From NCBI GenBank assembly GCA_963849635.1, contig CAWKIA010000027.1, forward strand, positions 62,001 to 126,000: a stretch of 64,000 nucleotides of DNA. Reading direction: 5' to 3'. Every line of letters begins with the position of its first letter. Position 1 is the stretch's first letter. Source of the DNA: CAVRUD01 sp963849635. GTDB lineage: Bacteria > Chloroflexota > Chloroflexia > Thermomicrobiales > UBA6265. This document shows positions 9,490-17,541 of the stretch, one piece after another. The notes under the pieces are model-generated. The model did not search any database and was not told the DNA's origin. It worked only from the letters and a program-made list of their open reading frames with translations. The translations under genes and the position numbers were made by a program.

Positions 9490-10707
9490 ATGGCGTCGCG
9501 GTGGTTGGGGAGCTCGGCGTCCGCCTGGCGGGACGGCGTGCTGCGAACCCGGGGCGATGGGATCACCGAAGTCCGGTCGATCGAGCTGTTTTTCGATCTG
9601 GTCTACGTCCTGGCCATCACCCAGATGACACACCATCTGGTGGAACACCTTAGCTGGCGGGGCGCGGTCGAGACCGGCTTGTTGCTGCTCGGGGTCTGGG
9701 GAGCCTGGCATTACACGAGCTGGTTCACCAACTTCTTCGAGCCTGATGCCCGCCCGGTGCGCGTTTTCCTGCTCATCTTGATGCTCCTCAGCCTGATCAT
9801 GTCGGCCTCGATCCCGGAGGCATATGGGGATCGGGGCCTTGGCTTCGCGATCCCGCTGGTGGCGATCGAGGTTGGTCGCCCGCTCTTCATGGTTGCCGCG
9901 GCTGGCCTGGGGCACATCCTCGGCCAGAACTTCCGGCGGGTGGCGATCTGGTTTGCGGCGGCCGGGGTCTTCTGGATTGGCGGAGGACTGGTGGACGGTG
10001 ATGCCCGGATCGCCTGCTGGGTGGTGGCGGTCTCGATCATGTATGCCGGCGGAGCTTTGGCCTTTCCGGTCCCCGGCCTGGGGCAATCCCAAACGACGGA
10101 TTGGGCAATCGCTGGAGAGCACCTGGCGGAGCGCAACCGCCTGTTCGTGATCGTCGCCCTGGGTGAGTCGATCCTGATCACCGGCTCGAACTTCAGCGAG
10201 CTGCCGGTCGAGACGGCGCGGATCACGGCGTTCGTGATCGCGTTCGTGGGCAGCGCCGCCTTGTGGTGGCTCTACTTCGACCGGCTGGAAGAAGCCGGGC
10301 GGCACCTGATGGCGCGGGCGACCGACCCCGGCCGCCTGGGCCGCTCCGCCTACTACTACTATCACGTCCCGATCGTGGCCGGCATCATCGTGGTGGCGGC
10401 CGGCGATGACGTGGCGATCGCCCACCCGAGCGACGATGTGACGGCCGCCTCGGCCCTCCTGCTCCTGGGCGGGCCGGCGCTCTTCCTGGCCGGGCTGGTC
10501 CTGATGAAGTGGGCGCTGTGGGGGCGGATCTCCTACCCGCGCCTGGCGGCGATGGTCGTCCTGGGCGCCTTGGGCCTGGTGGCGACGGAGATGACGGCGC
10601 TGGTCCTCTCCTTCCTGGTGACGCTGCTGCTGGTCGGGCTGGCGGTCTGGGACGTCTGCACGGAGGGCATCAGGCCGTGGCCGGTGCCCGGCGTCCGCCC
10701 GGAGTGA
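9490..10707 (+). CDS. Low temperature requirement protein A (LtrA) family membrane protein
   Basis: A 405-residue polytopic inner-membrane protein with about eleven hydrophobic segments. The family hallmark IELFFDLVYVLAITQMTHHL opens the domain, and ERNRLFVIVALGESILITG is the second conserved block. The molecular function of LtrA proteins is not established; the name comes from a Listeria cold-growth mutant. ATG 9490 is preceded immediately by GGGGGGAGGG; an upstream GTG at 9463 in the same frame is possible. It lies 51 bases after the universal stress protein gene, suggesting a shared transcript. Confidence 0.85.
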   Translation: MASRWLGSSASAWRDGVLRTRGDGITEVRSIELFFDLVYVLAITQMTHHLVEHLSWRGAVETGLLLLGVWGAWHYTSWFTNFFEPDARPVRVFLLILMLLSLIMSASIPEAYGDRGLGFAIPLVAIEVGRPLFMVAAAGLGHILGQNFRRVAIWFAAAGVFWIGGGLVDGDARIACWVVAVSIMYAGGALAFPVPGLGQSQTTDWAIAGEHLAERNRLFVIVALGESILITGSNFSELPVETARITAFVIAFVGSAALWWLYFDRLEEAGRHLMARATDPGRLGRSAYYYYHVPIVAGIIVVAAGDDVAIAHPSDDVTAASALLLLGGPALFLAGLVLMKWALWGRISYPRLAAMVVLGALGLVATEMTALVLSFLVTLLLVGLAVWDVCTEGIRPWPVPGVRPE

Positions 10708-11119
10708 TCGGGTGAGGCCGGCCCGCCGAATGGCGTGCACTGCTCTCCGATAGCGCCGGCAATTGGGGTGCTTCATCGGCTGATGCCACATGGGGATCAT
10801 GATCCCGTCGATGCCGCCCGCCTGGATCGCCTTACCCGAGACGGCCACGTCCCGTTGGCCGTAGCTCGGACAGCCTGCCTCTGGCGAAGGAGGCCAATGG
10901 AGGACCGGCGCGACTCGTGATGTTCTGGTTGAAGCGGGAGCGATTCTCTCCGGATCGCATCGCGACTTCACAGGTGCCGCGGCGCCCTCCGTACTTTCCC
11001 GGATGCGCACCCGTCCGCCGGGGCGTAGATTGAAGTCGGGAAGGGACGCTGAACCGAACCCGGACAAGTACCGGTCGTTCGGATCAATTTCCGATCGCGA
11101 CTGAGAGGAGCACGCAGGT
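10708..11119. other. Intergenic stretch carrying an LLM-like scrap on the minus strand
   Basis: No gene is supported here. On the minus strand, 10831 down to 10791 reads IQAGGIDGIMIPMWH. Its DNA matches the scrap at 4543-4565 at nearly every base over GCGGGCGGCATCGACGGG and the following TCATG. The rest, including the upstream region of the Cys-rich gene at 11120, shows no clear promoter hexamers. Confidence 0.35.
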
Positions 11120-11740
11120 ATGGATGGCCAGCAGTTCGACACTCTTATCCGTCATTTGACCCAACAGTTGTCGCGCCGGCAGATGCTCCGCGCGCTCGCC
11201 GGGAGCGCTGCCGGTGGGATGCTGGCCCTGATTGGCGTCCGCGTCGCGGCAGCGGGCCCGGTCGCGGCCTGCCGCGTCTCGTGTCCGGACGACGAAGCGT
11301 GTGTCGACGGCGCATGCTGTCCCGCCGTGCTTGCCTGTGGGAACGTCTGTTGCCCGGCCGATAGCGTCTGCCTCTGCCAGAGTCCGCCCAATGGGTTCGA
11401 CCCACCGGCTGATCCCGCGGACCTTTGCATCTGTGCCTGCCCGTCGCCCCTCGTGGAGGAGAACCGAACCGGCGCTTGCGTCTGCCCAGATGCCCAGAGC
11501 TGCGGTGAGCTTTGCTGTGAATCGGACCAGCAATGTTGTCGGGGCGGCGTCTGTTGCGACAAAGAATTGGGCTGCTGCGGCGGCGGATGCTGCGAGCTTG
11601 GAGGTGAATCCAAGGTGCCCCCCGGCTTTGTACCCGCGCCTGCTCAGTGCATCGACGGTACCTGTCCTGACGGCGAGCATTGCTGTCCCGACGAATCCTG
11701 CTCCGTTCATGGCGCCTGCCTGGTAGTGCCGAGCGGCTGA
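11120..11740 (+). CDS. Tat-exported cysteine-rich protein
   Basis: 206 residues with a twin-arginine-type signal (SRRQMLRALAGSAAGGMLAL ending VAAAG), then about 32 cysteines in the mature part. Many occur as CC pairs in the rhythm CC-x3-5-C-x-x-x-CC (ELCCESDQQCCRGGVCCDKE). This resembles small disulfide-knot repeats found in secreted Cys-rich proteins of this kind of bacterium; no enzyme domain is present. Folding before Tat export would suit a disulfide-rich or metal-binding protein. GAGAGGAG lies 9 bases before ATG 11120. A larger relative with the same style lies at 17542-19211 on the other strand. Function unknown. Confidence 0.75.
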   Translation: MDGQQFDTLIRHLTQQLSRRQMLRALAGSAAGGMLALIGVRVAAAGPVAACRVSCPDDEACVDGACCPAVLACGNVCCPADSVCLCQSPPNGFDPPADPADLCICACPSPLVEENRTGACVCPDAQSCGELCCESDQQCCRGGVCCDKELGCCGGGCCELGGESKVPPGFVPAPAQCIDGTCPDGEHCCPDESCSVHGACLVVPSG

Positions 11741-12084
11741 GTGCACTGTCCGGCACCTCCGGGTTTCCTCTCGAACACAGTGGTTCTTTGGGGCGGCATC
11801 ACACGGCTGGCAACCGGGGCTATTGAGGCAGCCGAGACTCCATCGTCCTAACCGGGCACCGGCGATGCCGGCGTCCTGATCTCTCCGTCACGCCAAACGA
11901 TTGGTTGCCAGGCGGCAGGAGGTTTACCTCCTGCCGCTATGTTCTGTTCCGTCGGGTTCGCCGGCCACAGTCCTCCCGCCCCTTTGGGACTGACGCGGTG
12001 GAGGTTACTCCCAGAAGCTGGCGGGTATGGAATATTGGCTACGGAAACACGGAAACGCGTCGATGGTCGGGGCTGCCCGAGGGA
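11741..12084. other. Intergenic stretch with hairpin
   Basis: It contains only the hairpin at 11912-11937 and leads into the promoter at 12085. A 60-codon plus-strand frame at 11905 has no support and is ignored. Confidence 0.4.
11912..11937 (+). terminator. Hairpin, probable terminator of the Cys-rich gene
   Basis: A perfect 12-base inverted repeat, GCGGCAGGAGGT and its complement, is separated by only TT, so the real loop is a few bases larger. It is followed by TATGTTCTGTT, which is modestly T-rich. It lies 170 bases past the stop at 11740 and before the promoter at 12085, where a terminator would be useful. Confidence 0.5.
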
Positions 12085-12113
12085 TAGACATCAGCGCGGT
12101 TCGGCCGTATGAT
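12085..12113 (+). promoter_or_regulatory. Sigma70-type promoter of the cupredoxin-like gene
   Basis: TAGACA (12085-12090) and TATGAT (12108-12113) are separated by exactly 17 bases and lie 74 bases upstream of the ATG at 12187. Each hexamer differs from consensus by one base. This is one of the best promoter matches in the window. Confidence 0.65.
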
Positions 12114-12186
12114 GCCGGAGCGCTGACATTTTTTAAGCGGTTCGATTGTCGAGTTGCCACGTCGCTATTCGCAGGGAGGCATCGCC

Positions 12187-13143
12187 ATGCAGAACGTCGT
12201 TGGATTGGATTCGTTGCTCCTCAGCCGCCGCCGGTTCACGCTTGGGGCCGCGCTTGCCGCGGCCGGACTCGCGGCTCCCCGCTTCGTGAGCGCACAGGGC
12301 ACGCCCTCGGACATCGCCGCCCTCGGGCTTCCGAGCATCGACGTCACCATTACGGCCGACAGCTTCGAGGGCGTCCCGGACACCCTGACGGCCGGACGCT
12401 ACGTGCTGAATGCGACCGCGGACGCGGCTCCGGATGGCGGCGCGCTCGCCTTCCTGCAACCGTACGGCATGAGTGCCGCGGAGTTCTTCGCCGCCATCGG
12501 AGGAGGGGCCCCTGCCGAAGCGACTCCGGCCGCCGAGGGCGAGGAGGGCGAGGAGGGCGAGGAGGAAGGGCCGCTGCCCACGTTCGTCTACCAATCCACC
12601 TTTGCCGGAGGCGTGCTGGCCGTGCCCGGCATGCCCGGCACGGCGGTGATCGACCTGACGGAGGGCGAGTGGATCGCCTGGGGCGACGATCCAGAAGCAG
12701 CCCAGGCACCGGTGGTGCTGACCGTCACCGGGGAGTTCCCCGCCGACGCGCCCGAGCCCGAAGCCGACATCATGGCGACGCTCGTCGACTTTGGGATCGC
12801 CATCGACGGCAACCTCACCGCCGGCGACCATGTTTTGCGGGTCGAGAACCTTGGTGCGCAGCCCCACTTCCTCGAGATCGCGGGGGTTCCCGCCGGCACG
12901 ACGAACGAGGATCTCACGGCCCTGATCGAATCCTTTTCCACGGGTACCCCGGCCGCGGGCGGCTTGTCGGAGGACGACTTCGCGGAAGGCACGTATACGC
13001 CGACCCAGTCGATCGGCACCGTGACGTGGACCAAGGTGACGCTGGAGGCCGGGACCTACGCCGGGATGTGCTGGTTCCCGACGGCTGGGATCGGCGACCC
13101 CCACGCCTTCCACGGCATGCATACCGTGTTCGACGTGCAGTAG
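12187..13143 (+). CDS. Tat-exported cupredoxin-like protein
   Basis: 318 residues. The twin-arginine signal LLLSRRRFTLGAALAAAGLA ends at SAQG. The mature part holds two related beta domains (VTITADSFEGVPDTLTAGRY near residue 40 and a second in TLVDFGIAIDGNLTAGDHVL). The C-terminal block, VTLEAGTYAGMCWFPTAG then FHGMHTVFDV, places Cys, His and Met residues as in type I copper or cupredoxin-like folds. An acidic linker built of repeated GEE triplets sits near residue 118. GGGAGG lies 7 bases before ATG 12187. A clear promoter lies upstream and a terminator hairpin downstream, so it is a single-gene unit. It may act in extracellular electron transfer or metal binding; that is inference. Confidence 0.7.
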   Translation: MQNVVGLDSLLLSRRRFTLGAALAAAGLAAPRFVSAQGTPSDIAALGLPSIDVTITADSFEGVPDTLTAGRYVLNATADAAPDGGALAFLQPYGMSAAEFFAAIGGGAPAEATPAAEGEEGEEGEEEGPLPTFVYQSTFAGGVLAVPGMPGTAVIDLTEGEWIAWGDDPEAAQAPVVLTVTGEFPADAPEPEADIMATLVDFGIAIDGNLTAGDHVLRVENLGAQPHFLEIAGVPAGTTNEDLTALIESFSTGTPAAGGLSEDDFAEGTYTPTQSIGTVTWTKVTLEAGTYAGMCWFPTAGIGDPHAFHGMHTVFDVQ

Positions 13144-13241
13144 CGGAGGCCGTACGGGGCTATCCCGGGCAAGCCGTGCTGATGCTTCGGTCTGTTGACT
13201 ATCGCTGGACATGTCCGTGTCCGGGATTCCACGGATAGGCC

Positions 13242-13273
13242 GCCGGGGTGGGGACGCCTGTCCCCACCCCGGC
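13242..13273 (+). terminator. Strong terminator-like hairpin
   Basis: Perfect 13-base arms (GCCGGGGTGGGGA and its complement) flank a 6-base loop, CGCCTG, 100 bases after the cupredoxin-like gene and before the TIR gene leader. No T-run follows, so it may work by stem stability alone. The remaining sequence between 13144 and 13349 is featureless. Confidence 0.6.
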
Positions 13274-13349
13274 GTCGTCCATGCCCGATGGTATCCGGCG
13301 TAGGACTTGACTGAGTCCTTGCCCGACCACCGCGGCGTCCGGATGGATC

Positions 13350-13447
13350 CATCGTCGTCGCCGGGTGCCGTAAACTGGGGGGCGTCCAGACTATCACCGC
13401 ACGCGCCGATATCGTCGCAGGACCCGCCCATGAGCGACCCGACGCCC
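13350..13447 (+). repeat. Leader repeat, copy A (promoter, untranslated leader and start of TIR-STAND gene)
   Basis: About 98 bases from CATCGTCGTCGCCGGG to the first codons of the TIR gene are almost identical to 16012-16108, with four substitutions and one indel. The block contains TAAACT (possible -10), the conserved CGCACGCGCCGAT, the Shine-Dalgarno-like GCAGGA and the ATG. A diverged third copy precedes the LuxR-STAND gene at 58550. Confidence 0.8.
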
Positions 13448-15981
13448 CACGTCTTCGTCAGCTACGCCAGTGTCGACCACGCCGTGGTGGCGCCTCTCAT
13501 CGCGGCGTTGGAGCGGGCTGGCGTTCGTGTCTGGCTCGACCGGACCGGCATCCCCGGCGGGGTCAACTACGGGCCGGAGATCGTCGCCGCGATCAAGGCT
13601 AGCGCTGGGCTAGTGCTGTGTTGCTCGGCCGCGGCTTTCATCTCACGCAACGTGCGTCAGGAGGTGGCGCTCGCCTGGAAGCATGAACGCCCGATCCTGC
13701 CCCTGCTCCTGGAGCGCGTGGTGATCCCGGACGACCTCGCGTACTGGCTGGAAGCCGCTCAGTGGGTGGAGCTGTTCGACCGGCCGGAAGAAGGTTGGCT
13801 GCCCGAGGTGGTCCGTTCGCTGCGGCGGCTCGGGGTCGCTGTCGAGACTTCACTTCCCGCGATTCCCTCGGTCCCCGTGGGCACCATGCGCCTGCCGACC
13901 CCGCTCACCGCGCTCCTCGGCCGCGATGCTGAGGTGCGGCAGATCGTCGATCTCTTGGGGGCCCATCGCCTGGTGACGCTGACCGGCCCCGGCGGAGTGG
14001 GCAAGACCCGGCTGGCGATCGAGGCGGCCCGGGCGGCTGCGCCCGGCGTACCCCGACGGCGTCGTCTTCGTCGACCTCGCGCCGCTGCGCGATCCCGCCC
14101 TCGTCCTACCGGCGATCGCCCAGGCGCTCGACGTGCGGGAGATGCCGGGCTTGCCCCCGGAGCGGGCGCTCGCTGCCGCGATCAACGAACGCCGGCTCCT
14201 GCTGGCGCTCGACAACCTGGAGCAGGTGGTCGAGGCGGCGACGGGGATCGCCGGGCTGCTCACCGCCTGCCCCCACCTAGCCGTGCTCGCCACAAGTCGC
14301 GTGCTCCTTGGCGTGCGGGGCGAGTCCGCGCTGCCGGTCGAGCCGTTGCTGATCCCTGATGCTGGCGATGCTCCATCAGACATCGCCGCGTCGCCCGCAG
14401 TGATGCTCTTCGTCACGCGGGCGCGCGAGGCGCGGCCCGGGTTTGCCCCGGACGGGGCGGATCTGGCAACCGTGGCCGCGATCTGCCGCCGGCTCGACGG
14501 GCTGCCGCTCGCCATCGAACTGGCCGCCGCCCGGGTCAAGATGCTGCCCCCGGCCGCCCTGCTGGAGCGCCTCAAGCAGACGCTGCCGACCTTGACCGGG
14601 GGGGCACGGGATCTGCCGGACCGGCAGCGGACGATGGCGTCGACCATCGCCTGGAGCCACGACCTGCTCTCCGCAGACGAGCAGATCCTCTTCCGGCGGC
14701 TCGCGGTCTTCGTTGGTGGCTGCACCCTGGAGGCGGCCGAGGCGGTCGCCGGGTCGCTGGGCGAGCCGCCAGGGTCCGGTCTTTGACGGCCTGGCGGTGT
14801 TGGTCGACCACAGCTTGCTGCGGCAGGAGGCGATTCTGGGCGGGGACGGCCGCTTCCGGATGTTCGAGACGGTGCGGGAGTTCGGGCTGGAGCGGCTCGC
14901 CGAGAGCGGCGAGCACGAGGCCGCGCGCCGGGCGCACGCCGCGCACTTCCTGGCCTTTGCCGAGCGGGTCGAGCCGGGGTTGGGGAGCGCCGACGCGCGG
15001 TGGTGGGTCCGACGGGTTGAGGCCGAGCACGGAAACATTGGTGAGGCGCTCGGGTGGTTCGAACGCGCGGACGATGTGGTGGCCGTCCAGCGGCTCGCCG
15101 GGGCACTGGAGAACTACTGGTACTGGGGGGGCCGCTGGAGCGAGGGCCGCGGGTGGCTGGAGCGGGCGCTGGCGACGGAGGGCGCGACGCCGGACGCCGT
15201 CCGAGCCAAGGCGCTCGTGGCGGCGGGCTTCTTGGCGCACTACCAAGGAGACGAGGCGTCCGCCCTCCCGTGGCTGGAAGCAGGGATGGTGTTGAATCGG
15301 GCGCTGGGCGACATCCAGCAGACGGCGAATGCGGCGTTTTACCTCGGCGTCGCCGCCGAAGACCGGGGTGACTACGCATTGGCGCGGGAGGAACTGACCG
15401 AGGCGTTGGCGGGCAGTCGCGCGGTCGGAGACCAGTACTCGGTCGCCTGGAGCCTGATCCACCTCGGCATCGTCGCGTTCGGCGAGGGGGACCTGCAGCT
15501 GGCGGTCGCGCTGGGCGAAGAGGGGCGGGCGCTCGCACGTGAGCTGGGCGACGTGGGCGACGCCGATGCCGTGAGCATTGCCACGCTCCACCTGGCCCAT
15601 GTCGCCTGCGCCCAGGGGGAGTACGCTCAAGCGGCCGCCTGGTTCCGGGAGGAGTTCTCCTCGGATCCCACGTGGTCGGTCGTGGTCGAGTGGCGGGCAC
15701 GAGCGGCGGCCGGGGTGGCAACACTGGCGGCGGCGCGTGGCGACGCCGAGCGGGCGGCCCGGCTGTTCGGGGCGGCGGCGGCGGCGCGGGCCGAGGTGGG
15801 ACTCGCCCTTGCCCTCCCGGAGCGGGCGGTCTACGAGCAGGCGACCGCAACGGCGGCGGGGCGTTTGGGGGAAGCGGCGTTCACGGCGGCGTGGACGGCG
15901 GGGCAGGTGGCCGGGGCGGCGGCGGCGCTCGCCGACATCGAGGCGGTCTTGGCCGGCGCGGCGGACGCGCCCCCAGCGTGA
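13430..15981 (+). CDS. TIR-STAND ATPase-TPR protein (two frame breaks)
   Basis: The N-terminal TIR domain spans residues 4-130: VFVSYASVDHAVVAPLI, box WLDRTGIPGG, and SRNVRQEVALAWK with Glu78 at the position of the NADase catalytic glutamate. An NB-ARC-like ATPase follows (Walker A GPGGVGKT at residue 186, Walker B LLLALDNLEQ), then TPR-like helices to the end (FYLGVAAEDRGDYALAREEL). No DNA-binding domain is present, unlike the neighbours. Two one-base shifts, near 14045 and 14770, break the frame although the protein sequence on both sides is well conserved; sequencing error or recent decay are both possible. TIR-STAND proteins often act in immunity or cell-death signalling by consuming NAD. 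That role is inferred from family only. Confidence 0.75.
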
Positions 15982-16011
15982 TCCAACCACCCGGTGGCGG
16001 CCGCGTGGGTT

Positions 16012-16108
16012 CATCGTCGTCGCCGGGTGCCGTAAACTGGGGGCGTCCAGACCATCACCGCACGCGCCGATCCCGTCGCAGGACCCGCTCATGAGCGACC
16101 CGACGCCC
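16012..16108 (+). repeat. Leader repeat, copy B
   Basis: A near-identical copy of 13350-13447, placed 2.66 kb downstream in direct orientation. It supplies the leader and first codons (MSDPTP) of the truncated STAND gene at 16091. The pair suggests tandem duplication of a whole STAND gene followed by loss of the TIR domain in one copy. Confidence 0.8.
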
Positions 16109-16882
16109 GACGACCCGAGCCACACACCACAGGTCGCATTGGTCTCGTTCCCGGAGCGGGAGCAGCCGAACGCGACCCTGCCTACCCCGCTGACCTCCTT
16201 TGTCGGCCGGGAGCGGGAGGTCGAGCAGGTTCGCGCCCTCCTCCGCCGCGCCGAGGTCCGGCTGCTGACCCTCACCGGCCCCGGCGGTGTCGGCAAGACT
16301 CGCCTGGCCCTACGGGTTGCCGCCGAGCTGGCGTCCACCTTCCCCGACGGTATTGTGTTTGTCCCGCTGGCCCCCATCCGCGATCCCGATAAGGTGCTTC
16401 CGGCCATCGCCCGGGCGATTGGGATTCGGGAGGGCGGCGACCGTCCCCTGGCGGCGCGCCTGGCCATGTCCCTGCGCGACCGGACGATCCTCCTGATCCT
16501 TGACAACCTTGAGCAGGTTTCCGACGTCGCCCCGCAACTGGCCGACCTCCTGGCAAGCTGTCCATCCCTCACGATCCTGGCCACCAGCAGGGCGGTCCTC
16601 CGGGTCTCGGGCGAGCACGACGTCCCAGTGCCGCCACTTTCACTGAGTCGTGAGACGCGAGACGTGAGACGTGAGAGCGAGGACCTTACTCACGGCTCAC
16701 GACTCACGTCTCACGTCTCGGAGGCGGTCGCGCTCTTCGCGGAGCGTGCCCAGGCCGCCGACTGGCAGGTCTTCATGCGCCATTCCTCGGCGACGCTCGC
16801 CCACCTGGGCGTGCCAGACCGGGAGACGGGCGAGGTCCTCGCCTTCTTCGACAGCCTCAAGGACGACGTCATCGAAGCCTGA
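16091..16882 (+). CDS. Truncated STAND ATPase fused to a globin-like tail
   Basis: 263 residues. Residues 1-6 copy the TIR gene start, but the TIR domain is missing and the ATPase begins directly (TPLTSFVGREREVEQV, Walker A GPGGVGKT, Walker B ILLILDNLEQV, sensor ILATSRAVLRVSGEH). At about residue 188 a 63-base inverted-repeat insert is read through in frame (ETRDVRRESEDLTHGSRLTS). After AVALFAERAQAADW homology to STAND proteins stops, and the last 40 residues (LAHLGVPDRETGEVLAFFDS) resemble the end of group I truncated haemoglobins. TPR and effector regions are lost. It is open and has a ribosome binding site, but is probably a recombination chimera. Confidence 0.6.
   Translation: MSDPTPDDPSHTPQVALVSFPEREQPNATLPTPLTSFVGREREVEQVRALLRRAEVRLLTLTGPGGVGKTRLALRVAAELASTFPDGIVFVPLAPIRDPDKVLPAIARAIGIREGGDRPLAARLAMSLRDRTILLILDNLEQVSDVAPQLADLLASCPSLTILATSRAVLRVSGEHDVPVPPLSLSRETRDVRRESEDLTHGSRLTSHVSEAVALFAERAQAADWQVFMRHSSATLAHLGVPDRETGEVLAFFDSLKDDVIEA
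16658..16720. repeat. Inverted repeat of GTGAGAC units inside the STAND chimera
   Basis: Perfect 18-base arms (CGAGACGTGAGACGTGAG at 16658-16675 and its complement at 16703-16720) flank a 27-base loop that carries further TCACGGCTCAC units. The arms are built from a tandem GAGACGT unit and do not match the rest of the gene. The insert keeps the reading frame. It looks like a small mobile or repeat-type hairpin element. Confidence 0.8.
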
Positions 16883-16922
16883 GCGCCCAGGGGTTCGGGA
16901 ATGCCCGGTGGCGCGGGGAGTA

Positions 16923-17455
16923 TCAGATCACGCGCGCCGCGATGGCGCGGGCGCAATCGATGGACTCGGTCGTGCCGGTGTCGACCTCGATGTCGTAGGT
17001 GACTCCCACATGCACCAACGTCGCCTGAGATGCCGCCATCCCGCCAATTCGGTCGCCCCGGGCGATCTCGCGGCCGGCAGCGATCTCGGGGGCGCAACGG
17101 ACCCCGACCCACAGCACCTCAAGACCTTCCAGGCGGGAGCGGACGCGCTCCTGGGAGGCGGCTCCGCCGAGGAAGACGTCGTCGATGATAACCCGCGCCC
17201 CGGCCCAGGCCATGGCGGCGACGCCGGTCAGCCAGGCGGCCTCCATCTGGCGGAAGCCCTCGCCGACCTCGACCTCGCCCTTGCGCCGAACGTGACGCCG
17301 GCGCCCGAATCCGTCAGGGAGGGCGGCAGCGCGTCGACGAGGTCGTCCACACCGAGTCTGAGCCACGGCTGAGGCAGGATCGCCTGCAGGCAGCGGGCGA
17401 TGCCGGTCTTGCCGGAGCTGGACCCGCCGTTGAGCACAATCACTTGGGTCGCCAT
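16923..17455 (-). CDS. Chloramphenicol-phosphotransferase-like kinase (one frame break)
   Basis: It begins MATQVIVLNGGSSSGKTGIA, a P-loop of the chloramphenicol 3-O-phosphotransferase-like family, followed by LPQPWLRLGVDDLVDALPPSL, where the family's DxF/D..I motif lies. The second half, in another frame, reads EGFRQMEAAWLTGVAAMAWA, VIIDDVFLGG, then WVGVRCAPEIAAGREIARGD with the conserved RE-x-R-GDR segment. One base shift near 17283 joins the two. Full length would be about 177 residues, normal for the family. A scrap of a second copy lies at 20205. It may phosphorylate a small hydroxyl compound. Confidence 0.75.
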
Positions 17456-17541
17456 CTGACCGGTACGCCTTCAGAGGATTCCGATCCATTTTTTGCCCAG
17501 CCCGACGCCTGGCTACCAGACTTGGCGCGGGGCAGGCACGG

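Noticed and set aside
9457..11142. 561-codon open frame on the minus strand
   Set aside because: It is antisense to the LtrA-like gene, of low complexity and without a recognisable domain, apart from the short LLM-like scrap noted separately.
14572..16584. 670-codon minus-strand frame across the STAND genes
   Set aside because: An Arg-rich shadow of the TIR-STAND and STAND coding sequences; no domain or start signal.
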